This document shows, piece after piece, positions 9,896 to 20,590 of a stretch of 64,000 nt of DNA. The DNA is from Blasia pusilla (taxonomy: Eukaryota > Marchantiophyta > Marchantiopsida > Blasiales), in the NCBI GenBank assembly GCA_050084515.1, contig CM114273.1, positions 42,966,001 to 43,030,000 of the forward strand. The letters run 5' to 3'. Each line of letters opens with the position of its first letter. The stretch's first letter is position 1. Position numbers and translations under genes: made by a program. The notes under the pieces are model-generated. The model ran no database searches and had not been told where the DNA came from. It saw only the letters and a program-made list of their open reading frames with translations.

Positions 9896-11639
9896 AGGAA
9901 CCCATATAACTTACAAAATTTCTTATATTGAGTTTGGATGTGCAGGATTGTAATGGATGGGAATGTCATCCACCACTGGATCTAGGATTGCAATTGGGTG
10001 AAGAATGTGCTTACGACGCACCCGGCAGAGTACAAGGGGTTCTTGGGCGACGCCCTGGTAAATCAGATGCTTGCAAAGGGTGCACAGATCAAAAAGAAGA
10101 CTTGGGCAAATAAGTTTATTTCCCAAGATGCAGCCGTCACAATCCTTTGTTGGTCGAAGATACAGGCCGCGAAGAAGAGCGATGCATTGGAGCTGGAGCG
10201 GAGGGAGAAAGTATCTAGGTCTGAGCGCAAAATTCATCCAAGCTGTAGTATCTGCCGTGTACTGTAGTATCTGCAGTACACGGCAAGCAAGATGCAATGC
10301 TACATCAGCATTCTCAACCCCGAACTTGGTCCGGAGTTTTACAAGGAGCTGAAGGCGATTATCAAGCGCCAGCGGAAAAGGGATGAAGATCCACAAGGTT
10401 GGATTGGGGAGAAAGTGTCCCTCGATCGCGTGCATCGGTTTGCGTTGTCTGGAATAAGCGAGTTTAGAAGAATCCGACTGATGAAAATCAGTCTCGAGGG
10501 CACAGAGGCCCAGAAGAGGGTGGCACACCATCCTTCGGGTGTGTCTGATCCAGTGATCTCCCATTGGCTCCGCGAATGGTCGTTCCGGGACGCGTTGTAG
10601 GTTATCAGGAAGTCCATGCTGGACGGTCTCCAAGCGGAGCTCAAAAGAATAGAGCCCATTCTAGATGAAGCAAACCTAGAAAGTGCTGTAGATTTTGAGG
10701 TTTGGCTCGATGACATCTGGGACAAGCCCATCAAAAACCCAGGTTTCAAGACGATGTTCAAGGATTGCGTCCTCCCTCAGGCAGACCTTGACGAAGAAAT
10801 CGAGGGGAACAAAAGGGATCTCGCAAAGAAGAAGCAAGATCTTGGGAGCAAAGCGACGATTCATTTCGACTAAGAGCTGCCCAACGGATGGTCTTCAGGT
10901 ACCTCGTCCATTGTAAGAATGCAGGTACCTGCGGAAAAATACCGGCAGCTTGCAAATTTTGGGCTTCTCCGCCTGATGGAGAGATATTCTCCATGTACGA
11001 CACGGAGATGGCTCAGCACATGTCCAATTGGGAGGTGGAGAATTGCCCGATTTGGCTAGACTTCAACGACCTTGAGGACATTACCGAGAAAGATTTACGC
11101 GTGCTTCATGATGCAGTGGCCGCACGACGGGACGACATCCCCAATTTTGTGCAGCCTGAAGACTTCTTTGAAGGAGATGCGGAAGAGCAAGCCCTCGAGA
11201 CAGCGGAGTTGGCTTCCAAGGTCTGCACAGCCAAAGACAAATCTCAAAGGCAAGAAGAGGGGAGGGAAGAATTCCGAGGCCGAGTCCTCCCAAAGAGAGG
11301 ATGAAGATTCAAGGCTAGAGTCGGAATCGTCCGAGCGAGCGGGGAGAGAGGGTCGAACCAGGTCCTCCTAAAAAAAAACCCCACCAGAGTCTGAGGTCAT
11401 AGAGACACCGACAAGCCGACCGCAGACTCGGGAGAAGCCGAAGCAAGAGGCGCCATGGTTGTCCCAAGGAGATTACAGTCCATCATCCTTGGGAAGACAT
11501 AGAGAAACAACGACCCGGACAAGCGTCCTCCTTCAGTTCATGAATTTACTGGATGAGCTGAAAAGTTTCAGTTCTCAAGCGTCGACACCCGCCATTGATA
11601 AATTGACAACGTTGGGACGGAAGCTTCAACGAAACGGGC

Positions 11640-12810
11640 ACGCTCCCTGGACGGTGAATGGAGTGGTCGAAGAGGTGGCGGTGGATCTATTGATCGCTAA
11701 TTTGCCCTCGGGGTTGTGATTGTGGAACGAGAATCCATTGGACGGGGTACCAGACTGGAATGTTCCCCTTTCTTATGACCAGATCGCGCTCCTGTTTTCC
11801 TTTGCAGACGCTTATCTGAGTGACAAGGGCTGCTTCTTAGTTTTGACTGGAGGGAGCGAGGACGAGCTTTTCAACCTCCACTGCGTCAAGAGGTTGCTGA
11901 AGTGGAGGACGGCGCAATCGTGGATCATCAAGAACAAGTATCCACTCCGATCCGCGACGCAGTCGGTCGGGTAAGGCTCTATTCTGTCTCCAGATTGTAT
12001 ATCTCGACGTTTTTTTGTCCGTGAGCGACCCATCGGAAGGCGATAGGTTCTTTGGCTCGAGCAGCCCATGCTTGGTTGAGAGCAACCGTCGCTTTCCGAC
12101 GGGTTGCATCTTTCCCAGAAACACAGGGAAAATGCATTACCACCTGCAACCCGTCCGAACCCGACGGGTTGCAGTGGCTTATGGTTTTTCCCTGCGTTTT
12201 CGGAAAGCTACAACCCGTTGGAAAGCAACGGGTTGCTTTCAACCAAGCATGGGCTGCTCTAAGCGAGCAACCCATCGCCTTCCCACGGGTTGGTCATGGA
12301 CAAAAACAACCCGTCGGACTCCAACAGGTTACTCCAATATTAGTATTTAAAAAAAGTTCTCTAGGGTCAAGCGGAGTTCTTTGGTGACGTGTTGCACATT
12401 ATGCCAAGTTGCTGAAATTTTTTCCAACGTGCGTCTTTACGGATGGACCACTCCTATGTTTAGTGCTTCGTTCGGCCCGAGCACAACTTCCAGGTGTTCA
12501 AGATCCGGGATCCTGTGGATCCATGCTCAGATGGGTACAACTTAGATAGTTTATAAAATTCCCCCCCGGGAATTTACATGCAAGACGGTACCCCACTTCT
12601 TGGAGGAAGGGAAAAGTCGCCAGCCCTGATGCAAACGCTCATCGAGCTCTGCTCAAGGCGGGGTGACTTGGTGTTCGACTTAGTGGGACTTTCAGGGGTG
12701 AGTATCAAAGGCGCCTGGCAGAGTGGCAGGAACATTCTCTGCCTCGAGGGAAGGCAGGAACTGTTTGACCTTTGCAAGGAGGCAAAGGCAGATTACGACA
12801 CGCTTGTTGG
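11640..12810 (+). other. Amino-methyltransferase-like module of R1, beta motif order
   Basis: Before intron 3 the frame reads DLLIANLPSG, then VPLSYDQIALLFSFADAYL and KGCFLVLTGG, as in the catalytic half of N4-cytosine/N6-adenine methylases (motif IV is normally DPPY/SPPY/NPPY; here NLPSG). After intron 3 it reads DGTPLLGGREKSP, TLIELCSRRG and GDLVFDLVGLSG, then GRNILCLEG. That is the motif X and motif I half that binds S-adenosylmethionine, with LSG where GSG is usual. Catalytic motif first and SAM motif last is the beta class. A TGA at 11717 and the degenerate motifs indicate loss of activity in this copy. Confidence 0.65.
12015..12340. repeat. Palindromes in R1 intron 3 (E1)
   Basis: Five or six palindromic units lie between the donor at 11971 (GTAAGG) and an acceptor near 12365. 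One unit (12215-12235) reads CAACCCGTTGG then CAACGGGTTG, with both halves changed in a matching way from the common CGTCGG form. Confidence 0.8.
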
Positions 12811-13009
12811 GGCGTACAACTCTCCACCAAAGCCGAGAGCTCCGGTACAACTCACCCACCATTGGTAGTGACACCATCGTCACTTCCAAAAATTCCGAAA
12901 ATCGGGAGGGCAAGGCCGAAAGTAATTTTGCAAGAGCTCTCGGAGGATGACGAGTGAGTTCAAGGAACTCAAGGACCTAGTTTGACTGCAGCGTTTGGAG
13001 TAGGGAGTT

Positions 13010-14095
13010 ATTTTATGATGAGGCAAAAGATTTCATAGAATAGATCAAATGTACAATTCCGAGCTTCTTTTGGATGTAATAAAGGAGAAGATTTTTTCGA
13101 ACGATGGTGGTGATTCTAAAAGTTTGCTGAATATATTTTATGTCTTTTTGAATGTGATCGTCTATGTACTCCGCGGACTTCTATTTTGCAACCCGTCGGA
13201 TTTCCACGGCTTGCAACTTTTCACTTTTTGACCATTGCACCTTTTTAACCACTTCCAGGCAACGTGTCGGATTCCGACAGATTGCCTGATAGGACTCTTT
13301 CCCTGTTGGTCCAACTTAAGAGGCAGTCTGGCGGGCTTCTTCACTTTGGCACTTTCCCCTCAACTCGTAAAAGAAGGCGTATGCTTCTTTTCTTCTCTCA
13401 GACGTGTTGGATTCCTACTACCTGTGGGATTGCCATCATGGTATTACCAAGGACGGAGCACATATTGATATTGGATGGGTGTCACATTGCAAAGCGTACA
13501 AGATATACTGCCGAGGAAGGCGGTGGGACTCAAATCAGGTTACATGGGACCGTTATGGTGTACCTAGGGGGGGCCAAGGCTCTCGAATTCGCCAACATTT
13601 TTGATCCCCGTCTACAATCGGCCAGAGGAGCCACTTGTATCCCAGGACATTCCTTTTGTACAGGAACCTAGGAGAGTTAGGAGTAAATTTGTAGATGACG
13701 AGGCTGAAGAAATCATAAACTAGGTCAAATGAACATTTCCGAGGTTCCTTCGGAGGTAATAAAGGACGAGATTTTTTCAACTCATAATGGTGTTTGTAAA
13801 ATTTTGCTGGAAAACAATTTTGGACTTGTGGATTGTGTTCTTTTAGCTACTCAGAATAACAATTTTGCAACCCGTATGATTCCGACGAGTTGCAACCATA
13901 AGCTTTTTGCCCACTGCAACTTTTTAACCATTTCCAAGCAAGCTATCGGATTCCGACAGGTTGGCTGCTTGAGTGATCGGACTCTTTCCCTATGAGACCA
14001 ACTTTTGACGCATTGTGGCGGGCTTCTTAACTTTTGGCTCGTTCCCCTATATTTGTCAAACGAGTTTTAGGCTTCTTTTCTTGTCTAAGATGTGC
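13010..14095 (+). repeat. Diverged tandem duplication in the R1 3' region, with palindromes
   Basis: 13010-13420 and 13690-14095 are about 400-bp copies of one another: both have GTCAAATG/ATCAAATG, GGTAATAAAGGACGAGATTTTTT-like text, two palindromes (13190 and 13259; 13865 and 13940), GGACTCTTTCCCT and a polypyrimidine tract ending in CAG. Between and after them lie short open stretches (13410-13725, ending PRRVRSKFVDDEAEEIIN; 14096-14195, HATILAKREVGIVPMRI) that could be terminal R1 exons. I do not recognise these peptides. Confidence 0.6.
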
Positions 14096-14249
14096 AGGCC
14101 ATGATGCATGCAACAATCCTTGCAAAAAGAGAGGTTGGCATCGTACCGATGCGCATCCGGGTGGTCCTCCAACAAAAATACCCATGGGCACTGCTTATTG
14201 TAGACTGAGACAGGCAATGTCAAGAAACTTAGGCTCATATGGAGAGTGA

Positions 14250-14449
14250 TGGAAAAATATTTGTAGTGGTCTTATGATGTCTACTTTTTTTTCGCCTCTT
14301 GGAAAAAGGAGGTTTCTTTAGGCCCAAATGTGGACCACTACCTACTCTCTTCTAAAGATTTCATGAATTTGAAAGCAAACAAAAATTTCAAATATGTCAA
14401 AAAGTTCTGAAGAGAGGAGGCGGATTTGGCCCTTTTTTTTTAACAGAGA
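14250..14449. other. E1 right subterminal region
   Basis: Non-coding sequence between the last candidate R1 exon and the right terminus. It contains the purine tract AGAGAGGAGGCGG just inside the terminus. No gene seen. Confidence 0.4.
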
Positions 14450-14510
14450 CTCTCCTCTCTTCCTCTCTTCCTCTCTTCCTCTCCTCTCTTACTCTCTCCT
14501 GCCAGCCCCC
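14450..14510 (-). repeat. E1 right terminal inverted repeat (R1 side)
   Basis: Pyrimidine-rich CTCTTCC repeats end in CTTACTCTCTCCTGCCAG. Read inward this gives AGTAAGAGAGGAGAGGAAG, which pairs imperfectly with the left end GGTAAGAGGAGAGGAAAG. Confidence 0.65.
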
Positions 14511-14519
14511 GTCAAGCCT
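14511..14519. repeat. Right target-site duplication of E1
   Basis: GTCAAGCCT is identical to 2620-2628. E2 transposase sequence resumes immediately after it. Confidence 0.85.
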
Positions 14520-17500
14520 TCCCTTTCTGTGTTACATCGTGCCTGGCTTATATCTTTTTCATTATAGTTCTATGTCCGAGTACACAAGGCTAGCAATTCA
14601 TGTTGGGTCTCACACTCATCCTATCACAAGTGCAATTTAGAGACACATCAAGGAGGATGTGGCAAAGAAAGTGGCGAAGGTGTACAACAATTCTCCAAGA
14701 TCAAAGCCATTAGTGATCAAATTGACAACTGCATCACAAATTTGTGAACAACTGCTAGGTATCCCTAGCCAAGGGAAGATCACGGCAACTAAGGAGAAGC
14801 AATTGTGGGAAAACCTTGCATTCTTGACTGATCCTGAAAGCTTGAGGAACTTACTGCGTCAAATATGAATACCTGATGGAAAGACCATGGAGATGGTTGC
14901 TATTGGCAGGATCAAGTCCATTCATATAGAGATGGCAGTTCATGGGCCAAGGAGGCGAGGGATCTAGAGCTTATGTCTTCAAAATGTCTGCTACAGGCCC
15001 GTCTAGCGGCTTGGATCTTATTGACAGAATGAGGGAGGGAGAAGATCTATCTGGGAGCTATGTTAGCTTTGATATTGTCTATAGGGTGTTAAATGGATGG
15101 TTGACCATGGATGCACACGTTTATGACCATATGGAGAAGGGTCTCAAAACCATTTTTGTTAGTGAGGTGAAAGCGGAAGATGTTGGCAACTTGAAGATGT
15201 GTTGGTTACTCTTACTTGAGGTGGTGTAGAAAAAAAAGATACCTCCTCCTGAAATATATGGTTTCATGGCAGAAAATGCCTAACCGAGATGGATTGGAAT
15301 CAAGGAAGTGTTCTAGGGGGGGGAGGGCAGTTCAACCAGAAAGGGAAAGATTGGATGCTTTCCATTGGCAATAGTCTATGACTCGCTACACAAAATCTTG
15401 CATCAAGGAGACTAAGAGAACAGAGCATGTAGCTCTACTTCAACGTTGCAAGGATAGCAAAACCTTGAAACAAGCCATGGAGTGCCAAGAAGAGCTTCAT
15501 GTGTGGTGGAGAAAGCATGTGATTGAGGGGAAATACAAAGAGTTGTGTTCGTGGCTTAGTTGATGGACCGTCCGTATGAGGCAATGGGGAAACTTTATAA
15601 GGCAAGTGAGTTTTCTCCATTTTTTCCAAGTATGTGGTCCAAGTGTTAGGTTGTAACCCGTCACAATCGTACTGGTTGCAAATTAGGTAGGTAAAGCAAC
15701 CTATCAGAACCAACAGGTTGTGTCTCTTTTGCGAACAAAGTTCATCTTGCAACCCATCGGAATACGATGGGTTGCAATTTTTTTCTAAGAATAGTTCATC
15801 ATTGCAACCTGTCGGAATCCGATGGATTGCAATGTTTTTCTGAAAAAGGGTTATCATGCAACCTGTGCAAATCCGACAGGTTGCAAGTTACTTTTTTTCT
15901 AAAAAAGTTTGCCTTGCCACCCGTCGGAATCCAAGGGGTTGCAAGTTATCATTTTGCAAAAAAAGTTCAGCATGCAACCCGTCGGAATCCGATGAGTTGC
16001 AAGTTACTTTTTTCTAACAAGGTTTATCATGCAACCCGTCGGATTCTCACGAGTTGCAAGTTACTTTTTTTCTAAGAAAGTTCATCATGCAACCCGTCGG
16101 AATCCGACAGTTTGCAAGTTATTTCCTAAATAAGTTCGTCTTGCAACCCGTCGGAATCCAACAGTTTGCAAGTTATTTTTTTGCGAAAAAATTTCATCTT
16201 GCAACCCGTCGAAATCCGACGGGTTGCAATTTTTTTCTGAAAAAAGTTCATTGTGCAACTTGTGAGAATCCCGACGGGTTGCAAGTTACTTAAAGCAATA
16301 TAAATTAATTTTGCAACCCGTCGGAATCCGACGGGTTGAAAGCATTCAACACTTGGACGTTCCCTCCATCAATTGATAAGTTTTTGTATGCAGGGACTTA
16401 ACATTCACGAAAATGCCCTTTGCCCCGACACAAGTGGAGTTGAGAGTGTCCATTCCTCTTCGAGGTCATCAAAAACATGTCAAAAAATATCTCTCGTTGA
16501 GGCATGCCAACAAGACCAAACAATAGCAATGCTACAATCTGTAGCCTCCCACATCTTCCTCACAAAGGGCGTAACCAAGGGAAAGGGCCCTTCAATTTAT
16601 GAGCTCTATGTTAGAGCCGTTGTTAGATATAGGGATGAGAAATTGTATGTTGAAGCTTTCAATCGGTGCGTAGTTGGAATTCCTCTCGAGAAAGAAGTCC
16701 ACATTGGCGGGGAAATTCGTGGGTGTATTTTGAGACGTCCCATATATATGGTTGTAGAGCAGTGTGAACGAGACTCTTGGAGACCTCACAAATATATTGA
16801 CTTCAAGTAAGTCAAGCGTCAACATCGAGGAAAGAATCTGATGATTGATTTGGATGATGAAATTACCCCTCCCATGTATTCAGAGCACCGGACTACTCCC
16901 AAATTTGAGTTGACCTACCTTCTACAAAATCAATGAATATTTTATTTCAAAATCCCTCTATTGTTGGAACTTCCCACCATACAGTCTCGAGGGTAGTTCA
17001 ACAATAGGGGATTCCGGTCGTTGAGGTTGATTGCAACCTCAAGTGGTGGCATATTTCTGGAAGCAACCCTAGACGTGGACCCACATGCATGGCAGGATCG
17101 GATGGCATTAGTAGAGCATGTAGAACTTTTCTGAATAAGAACTGTACAAGGACAGGACGACCACTCCCAAGTTTTTGGGGGCTGAAAACCTTCGATCATT
17201 TTACCAGGACCAGGGATCGATTGAAGTACTTCTTTTGCCCAAATGGATCGTACTCTTTCCGAAAGTCATATCTGCCTGCCATTGGAGCTCCAAGAAATAC
17301 CCCCACGATTTTGCCCCATTGCTACAGGTACCAATTGCACTCAGGAGGAACTTGACAATCTTACACCGATTTCGATTTCGTCAGAGACAGAGGGAGTTCG
17401 GAGCATGTTCGCATTACAAAGACTTTTGCATTTCGGATTCAACCCAAGATGAATGTCAACATGTACTCGCAGAAGGTGGATGATCTCAATCCACTATTTG

Positions 17501-17895
17501 TGTTTGAGTCTAGAAATCGGGTGAAGAGAAATAGAATGTGTAGACCAACGGTGGAGAGAGCAAAGCGAATCGTATCAACTCGAGAGGCAAACATGGAAAT
17601 CATCGCCACAAAAGACGTTCATAGTGGCAATGGAATAGGAAGGATATATTGGGTTAGGAACAACATTATGAATTCAAGTGTGACAGGGGTGTACGTTGTG
17701 CACATCTGTTGCTTTCCCATATGTTACTGTCATGACTTTGTCCAAAGGGAGACAATCGGGAAAAGATATTTCCCTTATAACCACATCTATTATGTGTTGC
17801 TTGTAGTTTTAAGAGAGTCGGAGGTAGGAGTAGGAATCCACCAACCAATTTTGTCCTTCAAAGAAGTACGAAGTTTTTTAAACAAAACACTTTGA
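14520..17895 (+). pseudogene. E2 transposase, C-terminal part
   Basis: Continues the frame cut at 2628: FPFCV, LAYIFFI, then TRLAIHVGSHTH completing the Cys/His cluster, then KLTTASQICEQLLGIPSQGK and DLIDRMREGEDLSGSY, HVYDHMEKGLKTIFVSEVKA and a CWLLLLEVV block that resembles the core of Mutator-like transposases. WLS-WTVRMRQWGNF ends the exon at about 15605 (donor GTGAGT). Intron 15606-16393 is full of palindromes. The final exon starts GLNIHENALCP and includes YELYVRAVVRY and KNCTRTGRPLP. Stops and frameshifts (for example near 15225, 16810 and 17360) make it a pseudogene. Confidence 0.65.
15640..16340. repeat. Palindrome array in the E2 transposase intron
   Basis: About twelve units of the GCAACCCGTCGGAATCCGAC type at 54-58 bp spacing, separated by a TTTTTTCTAAAAAAGTTCATC-like linker. 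Some units have matched changes (CAACCCATCGG with CGATGGGTTG at 15750). Donor GTGAGT (15606) and acceptor TATGCAG (ending 16393) bound the intron. Confidence 0.9.
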
Positions 17896-18249
17896 GGATG
17901 CAAAATGAGGTCTTAGATTTTATTTTAAATTGTCAAAAAGTTCACTTTGAGCTCAAACTCTATTCAAAATGATAAATTTGTTCTGGACATTGGATGGAAA
18001 ATTGATTTGTTCCACATTATTGATTCCAAGGATTTTTTCCTTTTTTTTTTTTTTGTGCAACTTACAACGTGTCGGATTCAGACGGGTTGCCAAAATGGAG
18101 AAGAGGAAAAAAAAATCTATGGAAGTGACTAAGTACATGCAGAAAAATTACAAAAATGTTCACTAAAAAACTTTCCTCTCTTCAACCCAACGAAAATTCT
18201 CTTCAAACTACAAGGTCTCTTAAATTTTTTTATCTCTTTGGGTTGAAGG
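17896..18249. other. E2 subterminal region
   Basis: AT-rich non-coding sequence with a T-run near 18040, a single palindrome at 18064-18090 and the conserved GTTGGGTTGAAGAGAGGAAA-type block on the minus strand. No gene seen. Confidence 0.5.
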
Positions 18250-18299
18250 TAGTTTCCTCTCTCCTCTCTTCCTCTCTTCCTCTCCTCTTACCGCGCCTC
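18250..18299 (-). repeat. E2 terminal repeat
   Basis: Pyrimidine-rich CTCTTCC repeats ending TCTTACCGCGCCTC. It matches the left terminus of E1 in inverse orientation and confirms the element boundary. Confidence 0.75.
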
Positions 18300-19793
18300 T
18301 ATCTTCTGGGAATCCAAGATGACAATAGGGTTTTTGCTTTTGCTTCCTGAAAATGCAGATACCCTCCTTCCACTTGTGCAATTGCTTGTGCAGGACGAGA
18401 TCTAGCAGAATATTACTTGGGTCAATAATATTGGATTCATTCCCTCCATGGTCTCTCATTGGATCAAGGGAGGGAATGCATGAACTTATCTTTGATGTAA
18501 TCGTGTCAATGTCATCCATATGAATCCATAGGATCATGTGGCAATGCAAGCTGCCTCTTCCTTATAGCTCATAACTGAGGAGATATTCTTGAACTCTACC
18601 TAGAATCCGGGGTCCTAAGAAGATGAATAAGGAGAGAAAAGAATGAATTCTGGTATGAATCAATTGCGCACACTCAATTGGACTGTCACGCCCTGTGAAA
18701 TTGGGATTGAATTTCTCAAGGATAGCATCAATATCATTAAACTCTACCCATCTTGTTGTAGATACTTCATCAAAAGTTAGTGTTAGGAATGGATGGGGCA
18801 TTCCCCATTTGTGCACCACAGTTTTGAGGTCTGTGAGATGTCGTCGGTACCAAGCAGGACTACCAAAGATTTGAGGGCTGATAGAATATTTTGACAGATG
18901 ATGATACCATTTCTCATCAGTGAAATGGGGTTTATCGCTACCAATACGATCCAATTCTTCGTTAAGAACAAAGATCTTTGAGGTAGAACATAATGCGAAA
19001 GATTGGTGCAACTAATACTTCAGCAAAGGATAAGGTTTGAACAACAAAAAGACATTGAATAGCTATTGAGTTCATTGTGGGATATAGTCTAAAGGTAGAT
19101 CTGCTTGTAAAGTAGCCCCGGTGAAAAGGAAAAAAAAATGGAAATGAGGTTTTTTCTACAGTGAGTCTCGAATCAAGGGATGTACTAGATACATCTGTGA
19201 GGAGCTTGTCACGAGAAAATGCAGTTTCCCACAAACATATAGAACGATTATAAAAAATATCAGTAGAGATTCATCCATGGACAAGCAAGGAGTCTGCAAC
19301 CTCCTGTAACATGTTTAAGTGCGGATGGTAAGGATCATGATTCATGCTATGTGTAACTTGCCCTTTGTGTTGTGAGGCCTGAACAATGCTCTGGACAGAA
19401 GACGAGGGAACTACAACTAACCTAGATGTAGGATTGGGTAACTCTATGAGAGTTCTCTAATCTTTGTATAAAGGATTAATTCCAAGATTGATCTTGAGAA
19501 TCTGCAGAATACCCTGCGGGATTGAACATTCCCCCTCACACATGTCACTACTCAGATTGAAGATTGGTTGATTAAAGTCTCGCACTAAGAGTAGATGGTG
19601 CAGTAAGATTCGATCTCAGATGAATGCGTGCCACGAAAGATGGAAGTCCCGCAAAGCTACTGGAGACCTTCCTGCATATAAGGCTAGACGTATTAGTGTT
19701 AAAGTGAATGATCTGATGGAAAAGGAACCCTCTCCTCAAAAGACGAATTTTCATGGGACTCATTGTCTGTCGTGAATCAACATTCTGATACAC
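18300..19793 (-). mobile_element. Helitron remnant, Rep-domain fragment (arm 1)
   Basis: Minus-strand frames resemble the Helitron-like N domain: AYQNVDSRQTMSPMK region (19793-19572, degenerate), then WYRRHLTDLKTVVHKWGMPH, PFLTLTFDEVSTTRWVEF, IECAQLIHTRIHSF and, after a frameshift, GSLHCHMILWIHMDDID (18562-18220). LTLTFD and the HCH-I-WIH block correspond to the conserved Rep segments that precede the second His motif. The frame ends at LGFPED, where E2 joins at 18299. Stops at 18562 and around 19000-19500 make it inactive. The helicase part is missing. Confidence 0.7.
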
Positions 19794-20590
19794 CCTTGCA
19801 TTAGCCAGATGCGGAACATAATTGTACCCAATTTCCTAATGCTTCTTCCATTTAGATTAGAGCTATTCATCATCGTCCCATTCATTAGTTCAGTCCGATT
19901 CTAAATTAGGAAGGAAACAAACCTCAACAGCATCAGGTCCTTAGAGAGGCCACGGGAGAAGCAACCAGATCGACTAGGTTTCAATCTGAATCGGTACAGT
20001 CAACTTGTACTACAAGGACCGAACTGGACATCTGAGCAGGCTATGTTAGGAACTGTGCATAAGGGTGCTCAATTTTATCCGAACGCGCTTTAAAATACTC
20101 ACAACGGCGTCAAACAAAGACATCCAGGTCTGGTTTTACAAAATGGCATACCAGGAGTCTACCCGTTGACGCAGCAGGGTGTGCAACTTGTGGTTAGTCA
20201 GTTTCGTGTCCATCTAAAATGGAAAATGTGAGAGCTGAATTGTCGTACATCAAGAGGGTCATCTCGGGGTAGCCAAAAAGAGTAGTTAACTTGCATTCCT
20301 AGTTTGCACGGGATAACACATGTGAGTGCGCTGGCGCAACTGGAAACTGTCCCAGACACAACACCATGGGATGCACAGAAGTGGAGCAAGGCTGCCAAAA
20401 AATTCAAGTACTCTAAATCCTTTGTTTTCTCTTCTACCCATATTTTGTAAGTCAAAACTGTTCTCCTCTTCGACCATCTTCACTTTCAATGTCGTTTTGT
20501 ACATAATTGGGCTTCTGTAGGTATAGGACCATGGTGCAAACTGGTACGATTTAGAACTCAATAGAACTCATGCGCTCAGTAACGTAGGCC
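19794..20590. other. Gene-free stretch in arm 1
   Basis: No convincing coding sequence. It is repeated in arm 2 (60172-60968). It may include decayed Helitron sequence upstream of 19793. Confidence 0.4.

Larger units (their letters stand above)
7833..12957 (+). pseudogene. R1 in E1: ParB-like plus amino-methyltransferase-like gene
   Basis: The start MTRKK is shared with E3. Exon 1 (7833-8461) is charged and predicted coiled coil, with NAEAEMSQALKKRIADEKRE. Exon 2 (8560-9032) carries the ParB-like domain. Exon 3 (9946-11970) holds a long helical linker, a Cys-containing segment near 10910 and the first half of a methyltransferase module. Exon 4 (about 12366-12957) holds its second half. Introns 2 and 3 contain palindrome arrays. 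Breaks: stops near 7951 and 8163, one base lost at the exon-1 donor, stops at 8803, 10598 and 11717, and frame changes near 10865 and 11300. By analogy with prokaryotic ParB-methylase proteins the ancestral protein would bind and methylate DNA in the nucleus; this copy cannot make it. Confidence 0.65.
2629..14510. mobile_element. E1: complete two-gene DNA transposon (MULE-like)
   Basis: The 11,882-bp element is bounded by purine-rich imperfect inverted termini (left GAGGTGCGGTAAGAGG; right end, read inward, GGGGGCTGGCAGG then AGTAAGAGAGGAG) and a 9-bp target duplication. It carries a transposase-like gene on the minus strand (6603-2775) and the divergent ParB/methyltransferase-like gene R1 on the plus strand (7833 onward). 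Palindrome arrays fill the shared promoter region and introns. Both genes contain stops and frameshifts, so E1 is a decayed copy. The left terminus is confirmed by an independent copy at 18299 (GAGGCGCGGTAAGAGG on the minus strand). Placement in the Mutator superfamily is inferred from duplication length, terminus type and the zinc cluster, not from a verified DDE triad. Confidence 0.75.
14520..18299 (+). mobile_element. E2, right-hand part (transposase 3' half and terminus)
   Basis: E2 begins left of the window, contributes 1-2628, is interrupted by E1, and ends at 18299 with the E-family terminus (GAGGCGCGGTAAGAGG on the minus strand). The next bases (18300 on) are Helitron coding sequence, so E2 had inserted into a Helitron. 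The part from 16740 on is duplicated in arm 2. Confidence 0.75.

Noticed and set aside
12550-12575. Run of C residues as a regulatory element
   Set aside because: A short homopolymer within the decayed R1 exon 4 that simply shifts the frame.
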